Of a DNA stretch of 10,977 bases, positions 1-7,776 are shown in pieces. Source of the DNA: Prevotellaceae bacterium. Its GTDB lineage: Bacteria > Bacteroidota > Bacteroidia > Bacteroidales > Bacteroidaceae. The first letter of the stretch is position 1, and each line of letters starts with the position of its first letter. Made by a program: the position numbers and the translations under genes. The notes under the pieces were generated by a model. That model did no database searches and was not told the origin of the DNA. It was given only the letters and a program-made list of their open reading frames with translations. The stretch lies in assembly GCA_030536165.1 (NCBI GenBank), contig JAUNQM010000052.1, forward strand, positions 1-10,977. The letters are read 5' to 3'.

Positions 1-119
1 GTATAGCTATTTCTCGTATAGCGAAACCTCTTTTCAGCAACCTTGAGTCGGGGAAAGACACTTTTCACTTGCAAAAAAATAGTAACTTGCAGTGCTTCAG
101 AGCGCAATGCATCGATGAT

Positions 120-137
120 ATAGGGCTGTCGCCCTAT
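120..137. repeat. Small perfect hairpin, 7-bp stem
   Basis: ATAGGGC (120-126) and GCCCTAT (131-137) form a perfect 7-bp inverted repeat around the 4-base loop TGTC. There is no adjacent T-run on either strand. Its role is unknown. Confidence 0.5.
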
Positions 138-193
138 CCTATGGCTTTGCGTCCCTACTGGACTTTATCCTTGCCATGCTTATTTTGAGCACC

Positions 194-209
194 CTACCCT
201 ACTGGGTAG
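194..209. repeat. Small perfect hairpin, 6-bp stem
   Basis: CTACCC (194-199) and GGGTAG (204-209) form a perfect 6-bp inverted repeat around the 4-base loop TACT. It overlaps the second copy of the direct repeat CCCTACTGG (197-205). Its role is unknown. Confidence 0.45.
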
Positions 210-238
210 AATCGACGCTATAGTAATGCCGTGAACAA

Positions 239-282
239 AAAAATCAATGCAGTTGAACTGATGTCCAACTGCATTGATTTTT
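239..282 (-). terminator. Rho-independent terminator of the nuo operon
   Basis: The arms at 266-282 and 239-255 form a perfect 17-bp inverted repeat with a 10-base loop. Read on the minus strand, the second arm ends in a run of seven T (243-237). The hairpin starts 21 bases after the nuoN stop codon, where an operon terminator is expected. The A/T ends of the arms mean it could also terminate transcription arriving on the plus strand. Confidence 0.92.
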
Positions 283-303
283 ATACGAATCGATGTTTAT
301 TTA

Positions 304-1761
304 CTACATTGCGGCGTATATCCAATCGTAAACGTAACTGCAGATTCCGAAGAATACTACTCCGAGTGTGCAGATGACGAGGGCAAGTTTTGTGTTGCCA
401 TCAGTCTTGAAATACGGAAGTGGATTGTCGTTCTGGTTGATATACATTGCCTTGACAATAAGCAGATAGTAGAAGAGACTTACTACTGTATTGATCAATG
501 CGATAAATACTAACAGGTAGAACTTTGCCTCGGTAGCTGCCATGAACACGAAGAACTTGCTGAAGAATCCTGCAAATGGTGGGATGCCTCCGAGTGAGAA
601 CAAAGCGAGTGTCATGAGGAATGCAAGCTTCGGATTTGTCTTGTAAAGTCCGTTGTATGCATCCATATCGACGCAACCGTTGTTGTTCTGCTCTATCGTG
701 CTGATGATTGTGAAGACGCTGAGGTTGGCAACGATATAAACGAGTACGTAATATACCAATGCCGTTGCTGCAAGGTGATGCTCTCCTACCACTGCAAGCA
801 TGATGTAACCTGCCTGTGAGATAGATGAGAATGCCATGAAGCGCTTGAGGTCTTTCTGACGGATGGCAAAGAGGTTGGCGATGGTGATACTGAGCACGAT
901 GACTGCATAGAGCACATAGTCCCAGTATTCAACCAGCGGTCCGAATGCCTTGTAGAGTATCATCATCAGAGTGAACGCTGCAGCTCCCTTTGAGATAACG
1001 CTGAGGTATCCAGTCACGGTTGTCGGTGCTCCCTGATATGTGTCGGCTGTCCAGAAGTGGAATGGCACGAGAGATATCTTGAAGCCTAAACCAGAGAAGA
1101 AGAACACCATACCAGCGATGAGAAGCGGAACGCTTGCGAGCGATGCTCCCATTGCAATCATCTTACCTGCTACCTCGTAGAAGTAGAGTGTGCCGCATGC
1201 TCCGTAGATCATGCTGATACCAAAGAGCATCACGCCTGACGAAAAGATTGCGGTGAGGATGAACTTGGCGCCAGCTTCTGCACTTTCGTTGCGTTTCTTG
1301 TCGAGCGCTGCAAGGCAAGCCATTGGTATAGATGCCATTTCAAGAGCAAGGAAGAACATAAGGAAATGTCCGGCAGACATCATCATGTTCATACCGAGAA
1401 GAGTTGCGAAGACGAGCATATAGAATTCGCCTTCCTTATCTTTCTGCTCAGGACGAGAGAGCCAAGCACGACTCTGGATGAGTACGATGAGAGTACCTGC
1501 TGCAAGAATAGTCTTCATGAGGTTGATTGCCTGCGAAGTGATGTACATATCGCCGAGGAATGCAAGTTCATGATTGTATGGTGCAAGCAGGATGCTTGTA
1601 TAGACACAATAGCCAACCTGAATGAGCATGAATATGCATGCTACTGGGTTGAACCATTTGCGTTCAGTCTTCTTGCTTGATGCAAAGTCCAATATGAATG
1701 TAACCACGAGGAGTAACATAAGACTTACCTCGGGAATCATTTTTATAAATTCTTTATACAT
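304..1761 (-). CDS. nuoN: NADH-quinone oxidoreductase subunit N (complex I membrane arm)
   Basis: NuoN is one of the three antiporter-like subunits that form proton channels in the membrane arm of complex I. The 485-residue protein is hydrophobic throughout, and its length is normal for the family. The expected functional residues are present: Glu141 in helix 5 (LALEMASIP), Lys228 in helix 7 (GFKISLVPFHFWTADTYQGAP without its last residue), Lys258 in helix 8 (VISKGA) and Lys402 in helix 12 (GFFSKFF). The loop-helix motif KDLKRFMAFSSISQAGY is also typical of the family. It is the last gene of the operon, 65 bases after nuoM, and has no Shine-Dalgarno; the spacer carries a heptad repeat ending two bases before the ATG. 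The gene ends in two consecutive stop codons, TAG TAA, and a strong terminator follows. A second Met at residue 8 is a possible but less likely start. Confidence 0.96.
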   Translation of the reverse strand: MYKEFIKMIPEVSLMLLLVVTFILDFASSKKTERKWFNPVACIFMLIQVGYCVYTSILLAPYNHELAFLGDMYITSQAINLMKTILAAGTLIVLIQSRAWLSRPEQKDKEGEFYMLVFATLLGMNMMMSAGHFLMFFLALEMASIPMACLAALDKKRNESAEAGAKFILTAIFSSGVMLFGISMIYGACGTLYFYEVAGKMIAMGASLASVPLLIAGMVFFFSGLGFKISLVPFHFWTADTYQGAPTTVTGYLSVISKGAAAFTLMMILYKAFGPLVEYWDYVLYAVIVLSITIANLFAIRQKDLKRFMAFSSISQAGYIMLAVVGEHHLAATALVYYVLVYIVANLSVFTIISTIEQNNNGCVDMDAYNGLYKTNPKLAFLMTLALFSLGGIPPFAGFFSKFFVFMAATEAKFYLLVFIALINTVVSLFYYLLIVKAMYINQNDNPLPYFKTDGNTKLALVICTLGVVFFGICSYVYDWIYAAM

Positions 1762-1763
1762 AA

Positions 1764-1798
1764 TATCATTTACAATTTACCATTTACAATGTACAATT
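1764..1798 (-). repeat. Five imperfect 7-base repeats before nuoN
   Basis: Read on the minus strand, five consecutive heptads fit the consensus AATTGTA: units 1 and 4 match exactly, units 2 and 3 each differ at one position, and unit 5 differs at two. The array ends two bases before the nuoN ATG. On the plus strand it appears as two 14-base units with 13 identical positions (1767-1780 and 1781-1794). Just upstream lies a small hairpin, GGTTT/AAACC with loop TGTG (1813-1800). The role is unknown; it may affect translation of nuoN or may be a simple mobile or slippage-derived repeat. Confidence 0.7.
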
Positions 1799-1826
1799 TG
1801 GTTTCACAAAACCGTAACTTTGCATT

Positions 1827-3320
1827 TTATGGATTCAAGACTGTTATGATTGGACCTATCGTATCGCTAATCACATTGCTTACCCAGAGTGGGAAGATAC
1901 CCAATGCAGCTACACAGAAAATGAGGCAGCATACTGAGACTCTTTCATCCCATGTGGCATCGGTGAGCTTCTCGAAGTGAGGGTCGGCAACCTTTCCGTA
2001 CAATATCTTTCCGACAACGCGGAGGATATAGACAGCGGTGATAACAATACTCGTACAAGCAATGATAGTTGCTGCGCGATGGAACGTATCTGCGTTTTGG
2101 AATGAACCAACGAAGATTGTCATTTCGGCAACGAATCCAGAGAAGCCTGGCAAACCGAGGTTTGCAAGACCGGCAATAACATAACCTACTGCGAGGAATG
2201 GCATTATCTTCATCAAGCCACCGAGATAACGGACGTCACGAGTGTGTGTACGACCGTAGATCATACCGATGAGTGCGAAGAAGAGTGCTGTCATAAGACC
2301 GTGAGAAAGCATCTGAATGATGGCACCAGTGCATGATGTCTGGGTCATCATCAGCAATGCGAACAATACGAGTCCGCAGTGGCTTACTGAAGAATAAGCG
2401 TTGATATACTTGAGGTCGGTCTGTACGCAAGCAGAGAACGCTCCATATACAACAGAGATTGTTGTGAGGATGAGGAATATCCAAGAGAGTTCCTGTGTAG
2501 CCTCAGGCATGAGGTACATTGCGATGCGGAAACATCCGTAACCTCCGAGTTTCATCAGCACACCTGCGTGGAGCATAGACACAGCCGTTGGGGCTGAAGC
2601 ATGACCGTCAGGTGACCATGTGTGGAATGGGAACAAAGCACCAAGCACACCGAATCCAACAAATACCAATGGGAAGCACATTCTCTGCAGAGAAGGATCC
2701 ATGATAAATCCAGCTGCATGCTTTGCAGCGATGTCGTTCACATTCATTGTGTCGGCACCATATCCGAAATATACTCCGAGGATACCAAGTATAAGCAATG
2801 CAGAACCACCCATAAGCATGAGGGTAAGCTTCATTGCTGAATACTCCTTGCGGCCACTACCCCAGACTCCGATGAGGAGGTACATAGGGATGAGGGCTAC
2901 CTCGTAGAACATAAACATGGTAAAGAGGTCAACAGAGATGAAGAATCCGAATACTCCGGTTGAAAGCAACGTGAACCAGAGGAAATATTCCTTTGTCAGC
3001 GGTTTCAACTGCCATGAAGCGAAAGTACCCGTGAAGACGATGATTGCTGAAAGCAACAACATCACAACAGAGATACCATCAACTCCAACTGCATAAGAAA
3101 TATGGAGCGGTGCGAACCAAGGGATGCTCTGAGCAAGATACATGCCCTGACCGCCACCATTACGGAAGTCAATGAAACTTATTGTCAACCATGCTGCAAG
3201 TACGAGCAGACAGCTTGCACCTGTAACCATAACGCCACGCACCTGATTGAGGCTGCGGCTGAGCCACAAGCCTAACAACATGAGTGCTGGTATCAATACG
3301 AATAAACTTAATATGTTCAT
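1827..3320 (-). CDS. nuoM: NADH-quinone oxidoreductase subunit M (complex I membrane arm)
   Basis: NuoM is the middle antiporter-like subunit of the complex I membrane arm. The 497-residue product has the family's usual length and hydrophobic profile. Glu140 in helix 5 (FMFYEVALIPMYLL), Lys257 in helix 8 (VLMKLGGYG), His340 (QMLSHGL) and Glu399 in helix 12 (PGFSGFVAEM) match the key residues of E. coli NuoM (Glu144, Lys265, His348, Glu407). The odd point is helix 7: E. coli has Lys234 seven residues before the conserved His of the P-(F/L)-H motif, while this protein has Leu226 there (GVLGALFPFHTW). In NuoL and NuoN of this same operon the lysine is present at that spacing. The start is supported by a GGGAGG site nine bases upstream. 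It lies 16 bases after nuoL. Confidence 0.97.
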   Translation of the reverse strand: MNILSLFVLIPALMLLGLWLSRSLNQVRGVMVTGASCLLVLAAWLTISFIDFRNGGGQGMYLAQSIPWFAPLHISYAVGVDGISVVMLLLSAIIVFTGTFASWQLKPLTKEYFLWFTLLSTGVFGFFISVDLFTMFMFYEVALIPMYLLIGVWGSGRKEYSAMKLTLMLMGGSALLILGILGVYFGYGADTMNVNDIAAKHAAGFIMDPSLQRMCFPLVFVGFGVLGALFPFHTWSPDGHASAPTAVSMLHAGVLMKLGGYGCFRIAMYLMPEATQELSWIFLILTTISVVYGAFSACVQTDLKYINAYSSVSHCGLVLFALLMMTQTSCTGAIIQMLSHGLMTALFFALIGMIYGRTHTRDVRYLGGLMKIMPFLAVGYVIAGLANLGLPGFSGFVAEMTIFVGSFQNADTFHRAATIIACTSIVITAVYILRVVGKILYGKVADPHFEKLTDATWDERVSVCCLIFCVAALGIFPLWVSNVISDTIGPIITVLNP

Positions 3321-3329
3321 TTAGCAAAT

Positions 3330-3335
3330 CCTCCC
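3330..3335 (-). promoter_or_regulatory. Shine-Dalgarno site of nuoM
   Basis: GGGAGG on the minus strand lies in the 16-base nuoL-nuoM gap, nine bases before the nuoM ATG at 3320. It fixes that start. Most other genes here lack such a site. Confidence 0.75.
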
Positions 3336-3336
3336 A

Positions 3337-5298
3337 TTAAATACATATTAATATTAATGCAAGTGCGATGACTCCAGTAAGGAACCATACAACATAGTTC
3401 TGTACCTTTCCGCTCTGGAAGTCGCGAATAGAATCGCTTCCTGCCTGTGCGCCCCATGCCATGAAGTCCCATGTGCCATCGATGATGTGGCGGTCGAACC
3501 ATGCAATAGGAGTGCTGATGAAACGGAAGATAATCTTATGAGTAACGAACTGCCAAATCTCGTCCATATAGAAACGCTTGTAAGCGGCACGGTGGAGGCG
3601 TGGGAATGTGGCTGCCAACTTGTCGGCAACCGGTGTCTCCTTGCGTGCATACATAAACGTTGCAATAGCGATTGAAATGACTGCAAGTATCACACTTGTA
3701 GTTGCAACCTGCCAGTTCATGTGGATGTCGAACAACTTGTCGGCACTTACAAAATGACCGAAAGGAATGAATCCGCATACGCAAGTGATGGCTGCAAGGA
3801 ATACAAGTGGGAACCACATTACGACCGGTGCCTCATGAGGAGCATGTGGCTTCTCGGCAGTAGCGCGTTCGGCTGCTGTCATCTTCTCGTATGCCTTCTG
3901 GTATTCCTCATAGTGGCTCTTGCCGAAGAAGATGCAATAGAACAAGCGGAACATGTAGAATGCAGTGAGCATTGCTATACCACTCATTATCCATCCCATT
4001 ACTGGTGAGAACTCGAAGCATGCAACGAGGATTTCATCCTTTGAGAAGAAACCTGAGAATGGAGGTATGCCGCTGATTGCGAGGCATGAGATACCGAATG
4101 TGAGGCATGTGATTGGCATATACTTCCAGAGTCCGCCCATGTACTTCTTTTCGTTGCTGTGTACTGCATGGATAATGCAACCAGCACCGAGGAAGAGGCA
4201 TGCCTTGAACATAGCGTGAGTGAACAGATGGAACATACTTGCCATATATCCGAGTCCGCCTTCATCGCTTTCAGTCACAACCATTGATGTGCAGACACCT
4301 AATGCTACGAACATGAAGCCAATCTGTGAGATTGTAGAGAAAGCGAGTACACGCTTAATATCACTCTGGCAACATGCAACTACTGCTGCATAGAATGCCG
4401 TGAATGCAGCGATGTAAGCAATCCAGTGGAGTTGTGGCTGTGCAGCATAGATGTAGAGAGGGAACAACTTTGCCACCTGATAAACACCGGCAACAACCAT
4501 TGTTGCAGCATGAATCAAAGCAGAAACTGGAGTTGGACCTTCCATTGCATCTGGCAACCAGATATGCAGTGGGAACATAGCTGACTTACCAGCACCACCG
4601 ATGAACATAAGGAACAATGCTGTAGGAAGCAAACCTGCTGCCATGATTGGAGTCTTGGCAATCTGTTCTGGTGTGAGGTAGTCGAATGAACCTACATAGT
4701 AACCATAGATAAGGATACCTATCAGGAAGAACAAGTCTGCGAAACGTGTAACGATGAATGCCTTCTTTGAAGCACTTACCGCAGCAGCCTGTGGATAGTA
4801 GAAACCGATAAGTAAGTAAGAGGAAACACCTACAAGTTCCCAGAAGATATACATCTGGAAGATGTTAGTGGCAAGTACAAGTCCGAGCATAGACATTGTG
4901 AAGAGGCTCAGGAAAGCATAGTAACGCTGGAAGCCCTTCTCGCCGTGCATATATCCGAACGAGTAGATATGAACCATGAAGCTCACTGTAGAGATAACGA
5001 TAAGCATCATAACGCTTATAGGGTCAAGCTGAATGCCCACGTTAAGTCTCAATGCGCTTGTGAATGGTAGCCATTTATAATTATAAGGTGTCAGAATCTG
5101 ATAAGTCCCATCAGCAAGATGTGGCATGCAGAAGAAATATTCATACGCCGTATAGCATGAGAGACCGAACACAACAGCCAAAGACAGCGTGCCGATGAGG
5201 CCAGCCACCTTGTGAGGCATCTTCATTCCTGCAAGTCCGAGAAGAAGGAAACTGAATGCAGGACAAAGCAATATTAATAATGTATATTCAAATCCCAT
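3337..5298 (-). CDS. nuoL: NADH-quinone oxidoreductase subunit L (complex I membrane arm)
   Basis: NuoL is the distal antiporter-like subunit of complex I, carrying one proton channel and the long lateral helix that runs along the membrane arm. The 653-residue product is slightly longer than E. coli NuoL. Glu154 in helix 5 (IFWELVGVSSYLLIGFYYP), Lys238 in helix 7 (GGAGKSAMFPLHIWLPDA), the HAATMVVAG segment at 263-271, Lys365 (THAMFKACLFLGAG) and Lys420 in helix 12 (GFFSKDEIL) are all in place. Residues 461-490 are a hydrophilic, charged and His-containing loop. Residues about 550-630 fit the amphipathic lateral helix region, and the protein ends in a last membrane helix (635-653). The gene starts five bases after the nuoK stop and has no Shine-Dalgarno, so it probably depends on translational coupling. 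Confidence 0.97.
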   Translation of the reverse strand: MGFEYTLLILLCPAFSFLLLGLAGMKMPHKVAGLIGTLSLAVVFGLSCYTAYEYFFCMPHLADGTYQILTPYNYKWLPFTSALRLNVGIQLDPISVMMLIVISTVSFMVHIYSFGYMHGEKGFQRYYAFLSLFTMSMLGLVLATNIFQMYIFWELVGVSSYLLIGFYYPQAAAVSASKKAFIVTRFADLFFLIGILIYGYYVGSFDYLTPEQIAKTPIMAAGLLPTALFLMFIGGAGKSAMFPLHIWLPDAMEGPTPVSALIHAATMVVAGVYQVAKLFPLYIYAAQPQLHWIAYIAAFTAFYAAVVACCQSDIKRVLAFSTISQIGFMFVALGVCTSMVVTESDEGGLGYMASMFHLFTHAMFKACLFLGAGCIIHAVHSNEKKYMGGLWKYMPITCLTFGISCLAISGIPPFSGFFSKDEILVACFEFSPVMGWIMSGIAMLTAFYMFRLFYCIFFGKSHYEEYQKAYEKMTAAERATAEKPHAPHEAPVVMWFPLVFLAAITCVCGFIPFGHFVSADKLFDIHMNWQVATTSVILAVISIAIATFMYARKETPVADKLAATFPRLHRAAYKRFYMDEIWQFVTHKIIFRFISTPIAWFDRHIIDGTWDFMAWGAQAGSDSIRDFQSGKVQNYVVWFLTGVIALALILICI

Positions 5299-5303
5299 AG
5301 CGC

Positions 5304-5612
5304 TTAGTATTTCATATTTTCAATCTGTTTAGCATCAGTATTCTTGAAGTGATGGTAAACATTCATAATAATAGCAATAGCCACTGCAGTCTCAGCTGCG
5401 CTTACACCGATTTCGAAGATTGCAAAGAACAATCCTTCAGTTCCATTCGGATAAAGCAATTTATTGAAAGCTGCAAAGTTTATATCTACTGCATTAAGAA
5501 TAAACTCTATGGAAATAAGCATTGCAATAAGGTTTCTGCGAGTAACGAAACCAAAGAAACCTATGACGAAGAGCAACGCTGATACTACGAAACATAATTC
5601 AACAGGTATCAT
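5304..5612 (-). CDS. nuoK: NADH-quinone oxidoreductase subunit K (complex I membrane arm)
   Basis: NuoK is a small three-helix subunit that links the quinone-side subunits to the antiporter-like pumps. I place the start at 5612 (MIPVELCFVV), giving 102 residues, the usual family length; a longer reading from 5657 would add 15 hydrophilic residues overlapping the nuoJ end. The chosen ATG overlaps the nuoJ stop as ATGA and has a strong AAAGGAGG seven bases upstream. The two essential membrane glutamates are present: Glu36 (MLISIEFILN) in helix 2 and Glu74 (VSAAETAVAIAI) in helix 3, equivalent to E. coli Glu36 and Glu72. An additional acidic residue, Glu67 (FAIFEIGVS), lies seven residues before Glu74 in helix 3, where family members more often have an uncharged residue. 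Confidence 0.95.
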   Translation of the reverse strand: MIPVELCFVVSALLFVIGFFGFVTRRNLIAMLISIEFILNAVDINFAAFNKLLYPNGTEGLFFAIFEIGVSAAETAVAIAIIMNVYHHFKNTDAKQIENMKY

Positions 5613-6142
5613 TTGTCGTCCTCCTTTCTTGCAATTACTATTCCACCGATGATACAAACCAAAAGGAATACAGAGATGAACTCAAACGGAAGTATGTAGT
5701 TATACTTGCCAGCGCCCATCATTGTCTTTCCGATAACTTCCATCGTTGTGTCGCTTGCAACAACATCAACACTCTCGACAAGCTTTGTCTTGAAGAAAGC
5801 AAGCAGAATCACAGCAAGTGCTGCCACAGCTGCAGTTGCCCCTGCAAGCCAACGCTTGAGATTGAAGTTTTCAAATATTCCCTGGAGAGTATTCTTGTTT
5901 ACCACATTGATAGCGAAGACATAGAGAATAGTCACGCCACCAGCATAAATAGCCAACTGCACAGTGCCGAGGAATTCATATCCAAGGCAGAAGTACAAGC
6001 CTGCTATTCCAAAGAGAGCAAACAGCAAGAATGTTGCTGCACGCATGATTCTCCTTGTCAGCACTGCCAGCGTAGCTGAACCTAACACGAACAGTGCAAG
6101 TATGATAAATATTATTAATCTTTCCATATTCTCATTAGTCAT
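5609..6142 (-). CDS. nuoJ: NADH-quinone oxidoreductase subunit J (complex I membrane arm)
   Basis: NuoJ is a five-helix membrane subunit next to NuoA, K and H; its third helix carries the flexible bulge that shifts during coupling of quinone reduction to pumping. The 177-residue product shows the characteristic helix 3 segment at 56-80 (YEFLGTVQLAIYAGGV, then TILYVFAINVV), with Tyr66 as the conserved tyrosine. The C-terminal tail RKEDDK is charged, and its codons double as the Shine-Dalgarno of nuoK. The start at 6142 overlaps the end of nuoI by eight bases. A second in-frame ATG at 6127 (MERLIIFIIL) would give 172 residues and begin seven bases after the nuoI stop; neither start has a clear ribosome binding site, so the choice is open. 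Confidence 0.94.
   Translation of the reverse strand: MTNENMERLIIFIILALFVLGSATLAVLTRRIMRAATFLLFALFGIAGLYFCLGYEFLGTVQLAIYAGGVTILYVFAINVVNKNTLQGIFENFNLKRWLAGATAAVAALAVILLAFFKTKLVESVDVVASDTTMEVIGKTMMGAGKYNYILPFEFISVFLLVCIIGGIVIARKEDDK
5620..5627 (-). promoter_or_regulatory. Shine-Dalgarno site of nuoK
   Basis: AAAGGAGG on the minus strand lies seven bases before the ATG at 5612. It sits inside the last codons of nuoJ (Arg-Lys-Glu-Asp), so the nuoJ tail sequence is doubly constrained. It decides the nuoK start. Confidence 0.85.
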
Positions 6143-6638
6143 TTACGAGTCCGTCTTCAGGACCAGTTCCGATTGTTCCGATGAGCTTTGTGTCTTCTGG
6201 CTGCTTATCCAGGTGCTGAACAAGTTTCTCACGAGTGAAAACAGCGTTTTCAAAATCGTTGATAAACTGTATTGCTCCGTGAGGGCAAGCGTTTACACAA
6301 AGTTCGCAGAACATACACATACCCAAGTCATAAACATAGTCGTCGAGAACTCTCTGCTTCTTGCCGTCTTCAGTCTCCACCTGTTTTACAACAACTGTGA
6401 TAGTACCGTTAGGGCAAGCCATTTCACAAAGTTTACAAGCAATACACTTGTTAGCACCGTTCTCATCGACAGGCATAATCAGACGTCCGCGATGACGCTG
6501 TGCTACGTGTAGTGTCTTTCGGTTCTCTGGATATTGTTCTGTTACTTTTGGAGTGAAATACTCCACAAGAGTTGTCTTCAGTCCGATGCATAGAGTCTTA
6601 ACAGCGTGACCGATAGTTCCTAAATATGATCTTTCCAT
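6135..6638 (-). CDS. nuoI: NADH-quinone oxidoreductase subunit I (two 4Fe-4S ferredoxin-like subunit)
   Basis: NuoI carries two 4Fe-4S clusters (N6a and N6b) that pass electrons to cluster N2 in NuoB. The 167-residue product has both CX2CX2CX3CP motifs: Cys65, 68, 71 and 75 (CIACKLCEMACP), and Cys108, 111, 114 and 118 (CMFCELCVNACP). Residues 1-30 form the amphipathic N-terminal part that lies on the membrane. It lacks any long C-terminal extension of the kind that might form a docking site for a soluble donor. The gene starts eight bases after nuoH without a Shine-Dalgarno and overlaps nuoJ by eight bases. Because nuoE, F and G are missing, NuoI is the most exposed entry point for electrons in the encoded complex; this is inference from the structure of related complexes. 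Confidence 0.97.
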   Translation of the reverse strand: MERSYLGTIGHAVKTLCIGLKTTLVEYFTPKVTEQYPENRKTLHVAQRHRGRLIMPVDENGANKCIACKLCEMACPNGTITVVVKQVETEDGKKQRVLDDYVYDLGMCMFCELCVNACPHGAIQFINDFENAVFTREKLVQHLDKQPEDTKLIGTIGTGPEDGLVND

Positions 6639-6646
6639 AATTTTAA

Positions 6647-7741
6647 TTACTTAAAGTACCAACCAAGTCCTACGATGATTGTTGTTAATACTATGTTTAC
6701 AAGACTTATCGGAAGAAGATACTTCCACTCGAGAGTAAGAATCTGGTCAATTCTCAGACGTGGGAATGTCCAGCGTCCCCACATGAGAACCCAAATCATG
6801 AAGAATGTCTTACCAAGCATCCATACTACACCTGGAATGTAATCCATAACTTCGTTGAAGTCATAGAGTCCAGAAATATGGAATGGCATCCAACCTCCAA
6901 GGAATACGGTTGCTGCAATGGCACCAACGATAAAGAGGTTGAGGTATTCTGCCAGATAGTAGAAACCGAAACCCATACCAGAATATTCTGTATGGTAACC
7001 TGCTGTCAACTCTGACTCTGCTTCAGGAAGGTCGAACGGACCACGGTTAGCCTCGGCATTACCTGCTATTATATATATAATGAAGGCAATGATTACAGGC
7101 AAGTGACCGCGGAAGATGAGCCATCCTTGTTCCTGTGCCTGAATGATACCTGAGAACGACATTGTTCCTGCAAATGCAACAGCACAGATAAGTGCAAGTC
7201 CAAGCGACATTTCGTAAGAAATCAGCTGAACCGCTCCACGCATTGCGCTGACAACAGAGTATTTATTGTTTGATGACCATCCTGCGAGGAAGAGTCCCAA
7301 CACGCCAATACTTGAGATTGCTGTAAGGAAGAACACGCCAACATTAAAGTCGAGCGCAGCAAGTCCTTTATGCCAAGCAATACAAGAGAAGGCTCCAATA
7401 CTACCGAGAATAGTGAGGAAAGGTGCAATGCAATAGAGCAGTTTGTCTGCCTTATCTACTGCAAAGATTTCCTTGATGAGCATCTTCAGCACGTCTGCTG
7501 GCACCTGCAATAATCCCCAGAAGCCTACGCGGACAGGTCCGAGACGGCACTGGAAATAAGCAACTACCTTACGTTCCATGAAGATGAGTATGATTGCAAA
7601 TACTGCGTATGCGAGCAAGATGCCAACGCCTACGAGTACGCATTCCGTGACAAGTGTCCAGAAATCTCCAAAGCCACAAGTGTAGCAGAGGAAATCGTGA
7701 ATCCACTTTGATACTGCATTAAAATTATAATAATCCCACAT
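6647..7741 (-). CDS. nuoH: NADH-quinone oxidoreductase subunit H (membrane anchor, quinone site)
   Basis: NuoH anchors the peripheral arm in the membrane and lines the entrance and lower part of the quinone chamber with NuoB and NuoD. The 364-residue protein has about eight hydrophobic segments. Diagnostic motifs are MERKVVAYFQCRLGP (55-69), LISYEMSLGL (173-182) and the strongly conserved acidic loop starting EANRGPFDLPEAESELTAGY (230-249), followed by HTEYSGM. Compared with E. coli NuoH (325 residues) it is somewhat longer, largely at the N terminus and in the loop at 192-212. It follows nuoCD after a 71-base gap, one of only two sizeable gaps in the operon, and lacks a Shine-Dalgarno. The upstream gap carries a weak 5-bp stem-loop. 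Confidence 0.97.
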   Translation of the reverse strand: MWDYYNFNAVSKWIHDFLCYTCGFGDFWTLVTECVLVGVGILLAYAVFAIILIFMERKVVAYFQCRLGPVRVGFWGLLQVPADVLKMLIKEIFAVDKADKLLYCIAPFLTILGSIGAFSCIAWHKGLAALDFNVGVFFLTAISSIGVLGLFLAGWSSNNKYSVVSAMRGAVQLISYEMSLGLALICAVAFAGTMSFSGIIQAQEQGWLIFRGHLPVIIAFIIYIIAGNAEANRGPFDLPEAESELTAGYHTEYSGMGFGFYYLAEYLNLFIVGAIAATVFLGGWMPFHISGLYDFNEVMDYIPGVVWMLGKTFFMIWVLMWGRWTFPRLRIDQILTLEWKYLLPISLVNIVLTTIIVGLGWYFK

Positions 7742-7776
7742 AATAATCTATTTGGTCGTTTAGAGGGGTCGTCAAA

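Larger units (their letters stand above)
1..236. other. Non-coding region downstream of the nuo operon
   Basis: I find no supportable gene here. The stretch contains two short perfect hairpins (120-137 and 194-209), a repeated GTATAGC at 1-7 and 16-22, and a 9-base direct repeat CCCTACTGG at 153-161 and 197-205. No tRNA-like or rRNA-like structure is apparent. The hairpins have no T-tract on either side, so they do not look like terminators. The mix of small stem-loops and short repeats suggests a degenerate intergenic repeat element, but that is inference. Confidence 0.5.

Noticed and set aside
120..209. The two small hairpins considered as terminators or as part of a tRNA.
   Set aside because: Neither has a T-tract, and they do not assemble into a cloverleaf with an anticodon arm.
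5613..5657. An earlier start for nuoK giving 15 extra N-terminal residues.
   Set aside because: The added residues are hydrophilic and unlike NuoK N termini, while the ATG at 5612 has a strong Shine-Dalgarno and gives the family's usual length.
5964..6512. A long open frame on the plus strand across nuoI and nuoJ.
   Set aside because: It is antisense to two clearly conserved complex I genes, its product shows no recognisable domain, and it has no promoter or ribosome binding site of its own.
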